Part shown: positions 17,857 through 24,767 of the stretch, in pieces
Layout of the letters: each line of letters starts with the position of its first letter
Numbering within the stretch: the first letter of the stretch is position 1
Virus record (IMG/VR): IMGVR_UViG_3300030098_001191
Span: 1 to 26,924 of that record
Reading direction: 5' to 3' (one strand)
Length of the DNA stretch: 26,924 bases
Source: a virus
The notes under the pieces: generated by a model
Database searches by the model: none
Seen by the model: the letters and a program-made list of their open reading frames with translations, nothing else
Told to the model about the DNA's origin: nothing
Position numbers and translations under genes: made by a program

Positions 17857-18404
17857 GAACCCCAAGTTATGCTGAAGAGGGAGAAACCAACAATACTTCA
17901 AACCCTGTGGCAGCAGCTACAGGAAACGTTACAAATCAAGCCGTCCAATTCCAGAACAATGGAGCCCCAAGTCGTCAGATTATCGGGCCGAATATAAGCT
18001 GTAATGGCGCAACAATGACGTTTAGCCCATTTTATATGGGCAATCATACCACTCCTTATGATGACACTATGACTCAACAGAGTTATACTGTCGCTGAAAA
18101 CTGGGGCGGTCAATTGAATTTCATGGTACCCCTTGATGGCTCTCTTGTGGAACGCTGTAAAGCAGCAGCTTCTAGACAGATAGCTAAGATGAAACTTGAC
18201 TACGAACTAGTTAGAGTTAAAAATTGTGCAGAATTACAGCAGAAAGGTTTTATGTTACGCCCTGGCTCACGTGTATATCACATGTGCCAAGATGTAATAC
18301 CTATAGCTGCATTCAAAGCGGAAGTTGCGAAAGCTCAAGCTGCAAAACTTCCACCACCACCACCTAAGAAATGGTGGCAGAAACTTAACCCCCTAAACAA
18401 ATGA
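17493..18404 (+). CDS. secreted protein of unknown function; start unresolved
   Basis: The open frame is 303 codons, but only about 17796-18404 looks like a protein. There a basic stretch (DRKRNRH) is followed by a hydrophobic core (LLYYGIIISILAIGTPSYA), a likely cleavage before EEGE, and a ~176-residue mature domain with four Cys, GNVTNQAVQFQNNGAPSRQ, FMVPLDGSLVERC and PGSRVYHMC, ending in a proline run and KKWWQKLNP. Everything upstream mirrors the overlapping 17485-17856 gene. No ATG, GTG or TTG occurs in this frame between codon 53 (ATG 17649) and the signal peptide. Start options are ATG 17493, ATG 17649, a rare non-AUG codon, a -1 frameshift from the overlapping gene, or an assembly error. 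Function is unknown, probably in the envelope. Confidence 0.6.
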   Translation: MAFPLPTVIPLGSKSRVSNPAIYAGFDELDNNNDSRDRGGYNHHDLWVSIKQMVWGQYNPYLNIVRRDSGFRFGIQHDNSWIRLYTRDSNKSSQPGTGSNGDRKRNRHLLYYGIIISILAIGTPSYAEEGETNNTSNPVAAATGNVTNQAVQFQNNGAPSRQIIGPNISCNGATMTFSPFYMGNHTTPYDDTMTQQSYTVAENWGGQLNFMVPLDGSLVERCKAAASRQIAKMKLDYELVRVKNCAELQQKGFMLRPGSRVYHMCQDVIPIAAFKAEVAKAQAAKLPPPPPKKWWQKLNPLNK

Positions 18405-18535
18405 GTAAATTATCAGAAGCTGATGAACTGATTTTAGCAGATACTCCTAGTTTTCAAAGAGACGCTCGCCGTAAAGAACTAGAAGCTAAGTACGCTAAAA
18501 CTGAAACAAAGAAAACCACTACCACTGAAGAATAA
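18401..18535 (+). CDS. small charged protein of unknown function, 44 aa
   Basis: A 44-codon ORF whose ATG overlaps the previous stop (ATGA) and whose stop overlaps the next ATG (TAATG). The product is highly charged and probably helical (Glu, Asp, Lys, Arg), with a C-terminus rich in Lys, Thr and Glu. There are no membrane or secretion signals. The tight stop-start overlaps on both sides support real translation as part of a coupled chain. I do not recognise a family. Confidence 0.55.
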   Translation: MSKLSEADELILADTPSFQRDARRKELEAKYAKTETKKTTTTEE

Positions 18536-18690
18536 TGATCCTAATTATCAAGCCCATCCTATTCGCCTTCTTGAAGTCGGAGTCTGTTAAAAAACTAGTT
18601 GTTGATCTACTAGAAGCTTATGTCGCTAGAACCGATAATAAACTAGATGATCAAGCATTAGCAATTGTAAAAGACAAACTATTTAGTTAA
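18535..18690 (+). CDS. small protein with hydrophobic N-terminus, 51 aa
   Basis: ATG 18535 overlaps the previous stop by one base, and TAA ends at 18690, two bases before the small terminase gene. The N-terminus (MILIIKPILFAFLK) is hydrophobic enough to sit on or in a membrane, and the rest is an amphipathic helix (SVKKLVVDLLEAYV) and a charged tail. Similar short proteins appear in marine cyanophages without a known role. It could be a peripheral membrane peptide linked to lysis. This is inferred from composition and place only. Confidence 0.55.
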   Translation: MILIIKPILFAFLKSESVKKLVVDLLEAYVARTDNKLDDQALAIVKDKLFS

Positions 18691-18691
18691 A

Positions 18692-18940
18692 ATGAAGAAA
18701 GCCACTGAAACCCAATTCAATGAATTACATAATCTCGTTACTAAAGAATTCCTGAAAAGGGTTAAAAGTGGCGAAGCTTCTACCCAAGATCTAAAAGCAG
18801 CTTGTGAATGGTTAAAGACTAATGACATTACAGGTATTGCTTATGATGGAAATCCATTAGATAAACTGAATAAAATGCTACCTAAAGTAGATCCTGAACT
18901 TGTCCAACGGAGGTTATATGGCACCAAAGCGGTCTCGTAA
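18692..18940 (+). CDS. terminase small subunit (T7 gp18-like)
   Basis: 82 residues, close to T7 gp18 (89 aa). The pattern TETQFNELHNLVTKEFLKRV, then SGEASTQDLKAACEWLK and NDITGI, matches the DNA maturase A or small terminase family of marine T7-like phages. It would bind concatemer DNA and guide the large subunit (21704-23443) to the packaging site. It is an all-helical, acidic and basic mix with no membrane segment. The 3' end overlaps the next gene by 23 bases, and that gene's SD lies inside this one. In T7 genes 18 and 19 are near neighbours. Here three genes separate them. Confidence 0.75.
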   Translation: MKKATETQFNELHNLVTKEFLKRVKSGEASTQDLKAACEWLKTNDITGIAYDGNPLDKLNKMLPKVDPELVQRRLYGTKAVS

Positions 18941-19187
18941 CCCTGGAAAGACATCCCGTTACTATCAATCCAAGAAAGGGCGGAAGTCTTATCTCAAACA
19001 GAAACGTAAACAAAAGAAGATTAATAGTACGGCTGCTAAGAGAGCATACCGTAGATTGTTATCCCGTAGGCGGCGTAAGCTTGGCATTATGGGTAAAGGT
19101 GGGAAGGATGTCTCACACAGAAGAGGCAGACTAACACTTGAAAGTGTCAAGAAAAACAGAGCACGTGGAGGCGCTAAACGGAGGTAA
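18918..19187 (+). CDS. small highly basic protein, probably nucleic-acid binding, 89 aa
   Basis: ATG 18918 is chosen over TTG 18900 because a strong SD (GGAGG, 18909-18913) lies just before it. The 89-residue product is extremely rich in Lys and Arg, begins PKRSRNPGKTSRYYQSKKGR, and contains MGKGGKDVSHRRG and a KKNRARGGAKRR tail. I recall the same layout (GKTARYY near the start, KDxSH in the middle, RARG tail) in small proteins of many marine phages, where function is not known. It must bind nucleic acid or other polyanions. A role in packaging or DNA condensation is plausible from its place between the terminase subunits, but this is inference. Confidence 0.7.
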   Translation: MAPKRSRNPGKTSRYYQSKKGRKSYLKQKRKQKKINSTAAKRAYRRLLSRRRRKLGIMGKGGKDVSHRRGRLTLESVKKNRARGGAKRR

Positions 19188-19189
19188 TT

Positions 19190-20140
19190 ATGGCAGAAAG
19201 ATTAGAGTTAAAACCAGGTATTTATCGTAATGGTAAACTTATAGCTCGTAATAGAGATAGATCTAATTACACAGCACAACCTGGAGATATTGAAGTAAAA
19301 TCAGGTTCTTTTGGACGAAATCCAGTTATAAGGAGGTTTAATGGCAGTAAATGGCCAGCATCTCCTACACGACTAACTAACGCTAAAGATGTACCTGATT
19401 CATTAAGATCTCATACTCAACAAGTAACAAGCACAGGTAGTGGTAGGGCTAAAGAAATAATAAAAACACCACTTGATAAACAAGTGGGCGGCTTAAGCTT
19501 CGCTGAATCATTACGAATTAGTCCAGGCGCATCGCAATCAACTCTGAAAATAGGTAAGAAGAAATCAACAAAGAAACCTATAGAGTACTCACCTAGTGGA
19601 GATTTAATACCTAGTGAAACAGACAAAGCTGCTAAATGGAATCAAGGTGCAGCCAACATTTATGATAAGAGGAAGAAAACTGAAGCAGAATTAGTAGCTC
19701 GTGTAAATGTAGCAAGGAGTATGCTCAATAATAGCAGACTTCATCTTACTAATAGTACCGAAGGAAAGGACAATCAGACTAAAGCTGTTGCGGCAGCTCA
19801 GGTATTTGTTGATAAGAGTCAAGAAGAATTAGACGCTTCAAGAGGCGGAGATTGGGAACCAACTACTGTCTTTACTAGACATTATAAAACTGGTGAAGCT
19901 CTCGGTGTAATGACCAAACGTCAAAGAGCAGCTTACGAGAAAGAGGCACTGGGTGAAGATGGTAAGCTTAGAACTTTCGAAGGTGAAATGGAAAAAGCTG
20001 GCCTTGCTAAAAACGATCCAAGACGTGAAACTAAATACACAAGTGCAGCTTGGCAGCGTAGGCAGTTACAAATTGCAGAAGCTGAGAGATTAAAAGACGA
20101 AAAGGATAGCAAGAAAGACCTGCTTATTGAGCCAGCATAG
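19190..20140 (+). CDS. protein of unknown function, 316 aa
   Basis: A good SD (GGAGG) precedes ATG 19190, two bases after the previous stop. The protein is basic at the N-terminus (ELKPGIYRNGKLIARNRDRS, then FGRNPVIRRFNGSKW) and Lys/Glu/Gln-rich and helical in the second half (AERLKDEKDSKK). There is no signal peptide, membrane segment or catalytic motif I can name. It sits in the packaging block together with the basic protein and the nuclease-like protein, all with strong SDs, so it may be a virion or packaging accessory. I do not recognise the family. Confidence 0.65.
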   Translation: MAERLELKPGIYRNGKLIARNRDRSNYTAQPGDIEVKSGSFGRNPVIRRFNGSKWPASPTRLTNAKDVPDSLRSHTQQVTSTGSGRAKEIIKTPLDKQVGGLSFAESLRISPGASQSTLKIGKKKSTKKPIEYSPSGDLIPSETDKAAKWNQGAANIYDKRKKTEAELVARVNVARSMLNNSRLHLTNSTEGKDNQTKAVAAAQVFVDKSQEELDASRGGDWEPTTVFTRHYKTGEALGVMTKRQRAAYEKEALGEDGKLRTFEGEMEKAGLAKNDPRRETKYTSAAWQRRQLQIAEAERLKDEKDSKKDLLIEPA

Positions 20141-20150
20141 GAGGTAGAAC

Positions 20151-21692
20151 ATGTCATATTTAGAACAACGCCGTAGGCAGAAACAATTAGAATACTACCA
20201 AGATCTAGAAGCTCAAGATCAAGATTACACTCCTTTAGGTACAAATCTTAAAAAAGGTACACTTAGTAATCTTGAAAAACTAACGACAATGGCCAAAGCG
20301 GATGATGCTCGTGGAGCTATAATGCGTGGTGTAGGTACAGGTCTTCAAGGTATTGGTACAGCTTATAATTGGATAACTGAACCTTTGATATATGCTGCAG
20401 AAGACCCTTCAAGAGCAGGTAGTGGTGAAGCTATTTTAGGGACCGTACTTAAGGGTGTTGAAGGACTCACTAAAATGGGTGGTAGAGGCTCTGAGATGTG
20501 GGCAACTGGAGCTGATATTCAGAATCCAATTACTAAGCAACCTATGGGTAACCTACCTCGTAGAGAAGATGGGCAACCATGGGTTGATCCTGATGTAGCA
20601 AGAGTTACTGGTGAAGTATTAACAGGTGCGGTAATAGAAGGAGGAGTTACTAAAGGTGTTAAACAACTAGGTAACCTTACTCAAAGTTTAAAAATTGCTA
20701 AGTTGTCAAATACTTTAACACCGTCTCCTGTAGGAGTTACAAGAGATGGTTTAAAAATAAAGCCTAATATACCTGATATGATAGACCCATCTAAACCTCT
20801 TCAAATTGCTTCTAATTTACAAGCAACACCTAGAGTTGGTCGAACTACATATGGTTCTCTTAGGACTTTGGTCAGAAACGGTGACCCTCAAAGTTTAGTA
20901 CAAGCGAGAAAAATACTTGAATCAGGTTGGGGCGGTAAATTAAGTAAGAAGAATACCTTGGTTCCTATCGATAAGTTAGTAGGTACTGATGAAGGTAAGG
21001 TTATTCTTAATAGATTGATGAATAGATCTGAATCAATTGACAAAAGATTTGCAAAGTACTATGAAAAATTAGGACGTAAAGCAAAGAGTACAGAACTAGC
21101 TCAAAGAGAGTTGTATGATGTAGCTGCTAAAAATCTTTACGATGCTTCAGAGCTTATTTACGGACAAAAAGGTGCTAGAAAATATTTATCTGATCTAACT
21201 AAATGGTTTACTAAAGACGAATGGCATCATATCTTTGGTAATAAAGAAGCTGGTGAATTCTTATTAAGTCAAGTAGCACAAGACCCTGTTGTAGCTGTTA
21301 ATTTATTTAAAAAGATGGATAATTTAGGATTATTCAGTTCTGGTATTGCTAAAAATATAGCTGTAATGAAACAAGCACCTCATAAAGCATTACATAGATG
21401 GTATGTTAAACATGGTTTCCAAGGTGGAGCGGCTGACTTTGGTGAGTTAGGGCGTGAACTTGGAGAGGCAGTTGTTGCAGGTAAAGCTGATGTTAATGAT
21501 TTATTTAGAATGTTGGAGTTACACTCTGACTTTAATAAACATGTTAGAGGTTTAATAAAATCAGGTAAATTTGGTAAATATGGAGACGAAGTAAAATTAT
21601 TAGATGAGATACCAGAAGGTGTAGGTAAAGCACTTCAAATTGGAGGATACCGTGCTAGAGGCCCTTCTAAGGTCGATGCTTTTTATAGATAG
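20151..21692 (+). CDS. protein with C-terminal WHH/HNH-type nuclease-like motif, 513 aa
   Basis: SD GGAGG lies at 20140-20144. The N-terminal half is Lys/Gly-rich and unrecognised. Residues 357-418 carry an E-W-H-H-I-F-G core, then N402 (KNIAVM), then PHKALHRWYVKHGF (H411, H415, Y418). A His-His pair, a downstream Asn and a closing H-x3-H-x2-Y is the layout of treble-clef HNH nucleases of the AHH/LHH/WHH kind found in bacterial toxins and some phage proteins. The substrate would be nucleic acid. The gene lies between the small and large terminase genes, 11 bases before the latter, so it may help resolve or process DNA at packaging, or be ejected to attack host DNA. The nuclease call is a motif reading by eye. 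Confidence 0.6.
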   Translation: MSYLEQRRRQKQLEYYQDLEAQDQDYTPLGTNLKKGTLSNLEKLTTMAKADDARGAIMRGVGTGLQGIGTAYNWITEPLIYAAEDPSRAGSGEAILGTVLKGVEGLTKMGGRGSEMWATGADIQNPITKQPMGNLPRREDGQPWVDPDVARVTGEVLTGAVIEGGVTKGVKQLGNLTQSLKIAKLSNTLTPSPVGVTRDGLKIKPNIPDMIDPSKPLQIASNLQATPRVGRTTYGSLRTLVRNGDPQSLVQARKILESGWGGKLSKKNTLVPIDKLVGTDEGKVILNRLMNRSESIDKRFAKYYEKLGRKAKSTELAQRELYDVAAKNLYDASELIYGQKGARKYLSDLTKWFTKDEWHHIFGNKEAGEFLLSQVAQDPVVAVNLFKKMDNLGLFSSGIAKNIAVMKQAPHKALHRWYVKHGFQGGAADFGELGRELGEAVVAGKADVNDLFRMLELHSDFNKHVRGLIKSGKFGKYGDEVKLLDEIPEGVGKALQIGGYRARGPSKVDAFYR

Positions 21693-21703
21693 ATAAAACA
21701 TAC

Positions 21704-23443
21704 ATGACTGATACTTTAACCGCCCTACAGGACGATTTCAAGCTGTTTCTGCAAGCATTATGGGAGCAGCTTGACCTACCTTCCCCAACACGAGCACAAT
21801 ATGCAATTGCAGATTATCTTCAAAGCGGTCCCAAGCGATTACAAATCCAGGCGTTTCGTGGAGTTGGTAAGAGCTGGATTACTGGTGCTTTTGTTTTATG
21901 GACTTTATTTAATGACCCCGAAAGAAAGATAATGATTATATCAGCCTCCAAAGAGAGAGCTGATAACATGTCAATTTTCCTACAAAAACTAATCATTGAA
22001 ACCCCATGGCTAAGTCATCTTCAACCGAAATCAGACGACTCTCGCTGGAGTCGCATCAGCTTCGACGTAAACTGTTCTCCACACCAAGCCCCAAGCGTAA
22101 AGTCGGTGGGCATCACTGGACAGCTAACAGGAAGCAGAGCAGATTTAATGATTTTGGACGATATAGAAGTTCCTGGAAACTCCATGACTGAGTTGATGCG
22201 TGAAAAACTTTTACAATTATGTACGGAAGCCGAGTCTATCCTTACCCCCAAAAGCGATAGCCGTATTATGTATCTCGGGACTCCTCAGACTACTTTTACT
22301 ATTTATCGTAAGTTGGCAGAGCGTAACTACCGTCCGTTCGTTTGGCCAGCAAGATATCCCCGTAAAGGAAACCTCTCAAAATATGACGGACTATTAGCGC
22401 CACAGATCCAAGAAGATCTAGATATGGGTGCTGAAGAGTGGGGTTGTACTGACCCTGATAGGTTTGATGATGAGGATTTAATACAACGTGAAGCTTCAAT
22501 GGGTAGATCTAACTACCTATTGCAGTTTCAATTAGACACAAGCCTTAGCGATGCAGAGAAATTCCCTCTTAAAATGGCTGATTTGGTCGTCACTAGCGTT
22601 AACCCTGTTTCAGCTCCAGAAAACTGCATATGGTGTTCCGATCCAGCGAACGTCATCAAAGACGTCCCAACAGTTGGACTCCCAGGAGATTACTTTTACT
22701 CTCCTATGCAGTTACAAGGAGAGTGGGGCCCTTACACAGAAACAATTTGCAGCGTGGATCCCTCTGGAAGAGGAACAGATGAAACAGCTGCCGCCTATAT
22801 ATCCCAAAAGAATGGGTTCCTATACCTCCATGAAATGCGAGCTTATAGAGACGGATACTCCGATAGCACACTATTAGATATTCTTAAAGGATGTAAAAAA
22901 TTTAATGTTACTAAGTTGGTTATTGAAACTAACTTTGGTGATGGTATGGTAGCTGAGTTGTTTAAAAAGCATCTTATACAGACCAAACAACATGTAGATG
23001 TAGAGGAAGTTCGTGCAAACGTTAGGAAAGAAGATCGTATCATTGATTCAATGGAGCCTATTCTTAATCAACATCGTCTTATATGTGATAAGTCGGTTAT
23101 TGATTGGGATTATAACTCTAATAAAAATGCAGCTCCAGAAGAACGTCTTCAGTATATGCTTTTCTATCAGATGTCTAGGATGTGTAGAGAAAAAGGAGCT
23201 GTCAAACACGATGATAGATTGGATTGTTTGGCCCAAGGCGTCAAGTATTTCACAGATGCACTCTCTATCTCTGCCAATCAAGTCATTGTAGACCGTAAAA
23301 GACAAGAATGGAATGATATGTTAGAGCAATTTATGGATGATCCACAAGCTTCTGCTAACCATATGGTGCTAGGAATGGACTTAGACCAACGTAGAGAAGC
23401 TAATTTGAAGAAAGGTAAAAAGGTATACCATACCTGGACTTGA
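21704..23443 (+). CDS. terminase large subunit (T7 gp19-like)
   Basis: 579 residues, close to T7 gp19 (586 aa), with clear end-to-end similarity. The Walker A region reads QAFRGVGKSWITGAF (K56, S57). It is followed by IISASKERAD, SVKSVGITGQLTGSRADLMI and Walker B LDDIE (D152, D153, E155), then YLGTPQT. The nuclease part includes SVDPSGRGTDETA and later EKGAVKHDDRLDCLAQG, supplying the acidic metal ligands. It is the ATP-driven motor that cuts concatemers and fills the capsid through the portal. The start ATG 21704 gives the family's usual N-terminus, and a second ATG is not needed. No strong SD is seen. It is the last large late gene before a hairpin terminator. Confidence 0.96.
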   Translation: MTDTLTALQDDFKLFLQALWEQLDLPSPTRAQYAIADYLQSGPKRLQIQAFRGVGKSWITGAFVLWTLFNDPERKIMIISASKERADNMSIFLQKLIIETPWLSHLQPKSDDSRWSRISFDVNCSPHQAPSVKSVGITGQLTGSRADLMILDDIEVPGNSMTELMREKLLQLCTEAESILTPKSDSRIMYLGTPQTTFTIYRKLAERNYRPFVWPARYPRKGNLSKYDGLLAPQIQEDLDMGAEEWGCTDPDRFDDEDLIQREASMGRSNYLLQFQLDTSLSDAEKFPLKMADLVVTSVNPVSAPENCIWCSDPANVIKDVPTVGLPGDYFYSPMQLQGEWGPYTETICSVDPSGRGTDETAAAYISQKNGFLYLHEMRAYRDGYSDSTLLDILKGCKKFNVTKLVIETNFGDGMVAELFKKHLIQTKQHVDVEEVRANVRKEDRIIDSMEPILNQHRLICDKSVIDWDYNSNKNAAPEERLQYMLFYQMSRMCREKGAVKHDDRLDCLAQGVKYFTDALSISANQVIVDRKRQEWNDMLEQFMDDPQASANHMVLGMDLDQRREANLKKGKKVYHTWT

Positions 23444-23461
23444 CACCGCCTCTAACTATAC

Positions 23462-23490
23462 AGGGGGAGAGAAGGGTGGACTCGCCCCCT
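23462..23490 (+). other. GC-rich hairpin after the terminase gene
   Basis: AGGGGG (23462-23467) pairs with CCCCCT (23485-23490) around a 17-base loop, starting 18 bases after the terminase stop. There is no T-run directly after it. It stands beside a second hairpin at 23493-23526, and the two may act together as a terminator or as an mRNA 3' end stabiliser. Confidence 0.5.
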
Positions 23491-23492
23491 AT

Positions 23493-23536
23493 GAGGAAGT
23501 TGTCGTCTTTCAGACAACACTTCCTCTTCTTATATT
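23493..23536 (+). terminator. probable terminator after the late operon
   Basis: GAGGAAG plus TTGTC (23493-23504) pairs with GACAA plus CTTCCTC (23513-23526), 12 base pairs with a 2-base bulge and an 8-base loop, followed by a T-rich tract (TTCTTATATT). It lies 50 bases after the terminase stop and before the next gene. This fits the end of the main late transcript, like T7 terminators near gene 19 and the genome end. Confidence 0.65.
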
Positions 23537-23603
23537 ACTTATTTTCCCTTAAAGAACATAATAATATACCTAATACACCTACTCTAACATTAATAAACCA
23601 TCC

Positions 23604-23828
23604 ATGACCGCCCCTAAACAACATAAACAAAGATATTACTATATATTCTGGAGTATTGCAACGTTGAGTGTAGTGATAGGACAGATTAATATAATTAATA
23701 CTTATAACCGCCTGTCAGATAATTTAGAAGTGATTTTAATTGAACAAGCAAGAGAAAAAATACATAAAGCTTCAAAAGAAAGCTCAGAAGTGTATAACAA
23801 GAGAGAAAGCTCAGAAGATACTCAGTAA
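23604..23828 (+). CDS. small single-pass membrane protein, 74 aa
   Basis: A basic N-terminus (PKQHKQR) is followed by one hydrophobic segment at residues 11-32 and a polar, probably helical C-terminal part with Glu, Lys and Ser. This is an N-in, C-out topology like a small i-spanin or the T7 gp19.5 membrane protein, which also lies after gene 19. The helix is too short for a typical spanin, so function stays unknown. No SD is evident. The ATG follows the string AACCATCC, which also stands before an ATG at 26790. The next gene starts 2 bases after the stop. Confidence 0.55.
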   Translation: MTAPKQHKQRYYYIFWSIATLSVVIGQINIINTYNRLSDNLEVILIEQAREKIHKASKESSEVYNKRESSEDTQ

Positions 23829-23830
23829 AC

Positions 23831-24424
23831 ATGAGAATATTAGACAATCTTCTTCATGAAGATGACTTTAAACCTATACAGACTTACTTCTTAAATAAGT
23901 TACCTTGGGCTTACCTAGATCATATTGTAGGTACCACTGGAGTAGAAGAAGAGAATGAGGACTGCTATCAGTTTGTTCATACTTTTTATAGTGCAAAGGA
24001 TCCGTATTTAGAACGGAAGACTTCCGAACATTCTCATATTATTAAGCCTATATTATTCAAACTTGCTCCTTGGCTTGTATTGCGTGTTAAAGCTAACTTA
24101 CGACCCTTTACACCTGAACATATTCACAGTGCCTTTCACACCGATCTGAAGGACGCTGGACAGCTTACTGCTATCTACTACCTAAACACGTGTAATGGTT
24201 ATACGATGTTTAAAGATGGGACTAAGGTTGAGAGTGTTGAGAATAGAGTGTTGATTTTTGATGGTAGCGAGTTACATTGTGGTGCATCTTGTACTGATGA
24301 GAAAGCACGATTCGTGTTGAATATAAACTACTTACCTGGAACGTTAGACGATGGCTCCAAGTATATTCCCGATGATAAAACGTGTGGTCTTCCTACCCTG
24401 TTAAATTTTGGCAAAAATGTCTGA
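23831..24424 (+). CDS. 2OG-Fe(II) oxygenase-like protein
   Basis: 197 residues with the iron-binding set of the 2-oxoglutarate dioxygenase fold: H103 and D105 in AFHTDLKD, H149 in GSELHCGA, and R160 (KARFVLNINY) for the 2-oxoglutarate carboxylate, with a typical YYLN strand and a VLIFDGSELHC strand. Such genes are common in marine cyanophages. They use Fe(II), O2 and 2-oxoglutarate to hydroxylate an unknown target (protein, nucleic acid or small molecule). The gene lies after the late terminator and before the gene-free junction, with the 74-aa membrane protein just upstream, so it is probably an accessory host-directed gene. Motif spacing is good, but the substrate cannot be read from the sequence. 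Confidence 0.82.
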   Translation: MRILDNLLHEDDFKPIQTYFLNKLPWAYLDHIVGTTGVEEENEDCYQFVHTFYSAKDPYLERKTSEHSHIIKPILFKLAPWLVLRVKANLRPFTPEHIHSAFHTDLKDAGQLTAIYYLNTCNGYTMFKDGTKVESVENRVLIFDGSELHCGASCTDEKARFVLNINYLPGTLDDGSKYIPDDKTCGLPTLLNFGKNV

Positions 24425-24487
24425 AGTCATAGCCTTATTGAGAACGGTTCGCAATACCCCCCATGCCCCCCTTCAAAAGCTGAGAAC

Positions 24488-24512
24488 CCGCTCGAGGCTT
24501 CGCCTCTCGCTC
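24488..24512 (+). repeat. palindromic element, copy 1
   Basis: The element has outer arms CCGCTCG and CTCGCTC around an inner hairpin AGGC-TTC-GCCT. It is GC-rich in an AT-rich setting. Copy 2 at 24573-24595 is in inverted orientation with the same outer arms and loop but a different, still complementary, inner stem. Confidence 0.75.
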
Positions 24513-24572
24513 TATTTAATGATGCATAACACGTGATGTACGGCCACTAAATGTGCAACAGTGGCGCTGATT

Positions 24573-24595
24573 GAGCGAGTGCGAAGCACGAGCGG
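24573..24595 (-). repeat. palindromic element, copy 2 (inverted)
   Basis: Read on the minus strand, the arms are CCGCTCG and CTCGCTC around TGC-TTC-GCA. Both arms match copy 1 exactly, and the inner stem differs with its pairing kept. The two copies can also pair with each other over 7 + 7 bases to make a larger cruciform of about 108 bases. Confidence 0.75.
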
Positions 24596-24666
24596 ACATA
24601 TTAGCATTGCTTATGTGTAACATTGTGTGCTTATCTGTAGCGCTATGTGTTAAGTAATAGACACAC

Positions 24667-24680
24667 AGTTACTATCATTA
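24667..24680 (+). repeat. 14-bp inverted repeat, left copy
   Basis: AGTTACTATCATTA is the exact reverse complement of 25254-25267. The pair flanks the first early module (promoter 1, the 55-aa ORF, the terminator and the 89-aa ORF). The copy lies directly before the operator-like repeat at 24681. Confidence 0.65.
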
Positions 24681-24693
24681 TTACAGAGTGTAA
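24681..24693. promoter_or_regulatory. operator-like inverted repeat TTACA-N3-TGTAA, copy 1
   Basis: TTACA GAG TGTAA is a perfect 5-bp inverted repeat that lies exactly 17 bases upstream of the -35 box at 24711. The same repeat, with centre GAA, lies exactly 17 bases upstream of the second promoter (25299-25311). Matching sequence and spacing suggest a binding site for an activator or repressor. The protein is unknown. Confidence 0.55.
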
Positions 24694-24710
24694 CGATCTA
24701 TTGATTATAC

Positions 24711-24739
24711 TTGACTTTACACGTGATCCGTGCTATATT
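24711..24739 (+). promoter_or_regulatory. sigma70-type promoter 1 (extended -10)
   Basis: TTGACT (24711-24716), a 17-base spacer, then TGC directly before TATATT (24734-24739), an extended -10. It drives the 55-aa ORF at 24768 and lies in a gene-free region. It is closely similar to promoter 2 at 25329-25357. A host-type promoter fits early transcription by host RNA polymerase. Confidence 0.82.
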
Positions 24740-24767
24740 AAGAATGTAAATAAATGAGGTACATTAA

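Larger units (their letters stand above)
24425..24767. other. gene-free junction between late and early regions
   Basis: I see no coding frame of useful length on either strand here. It holds two mutually inverted palindromic elements (24488-24512 and 24573-24595), an operator-like inverted repeat (24681-24693) and a sigma70-type promoter (24711-24739). It follows the terminase-containing late block and precedes a cluster of small genes with host-type promoters. In a T7-like phage this is where genome ends or the concatemer joint would fall, so the contig may be circularly permuted across the terminal repeat. The position of the physical end cannot be seen. Confidence 0.5.

Noticed and set aside
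17485-18404. One fused gene broken by a sequencing error
   Set aside because: Each frame has its own signal peptide, so a simple fusion is unlikely. An indel affecting only the second gene's start remains possible and is noted in the findings.
23462-23536. CRISPR-like or tandem repeat unit
   Set aside because: The two adjacent hairpins have different sequences and no repeated spacers. They fit an mRNA 3' end.
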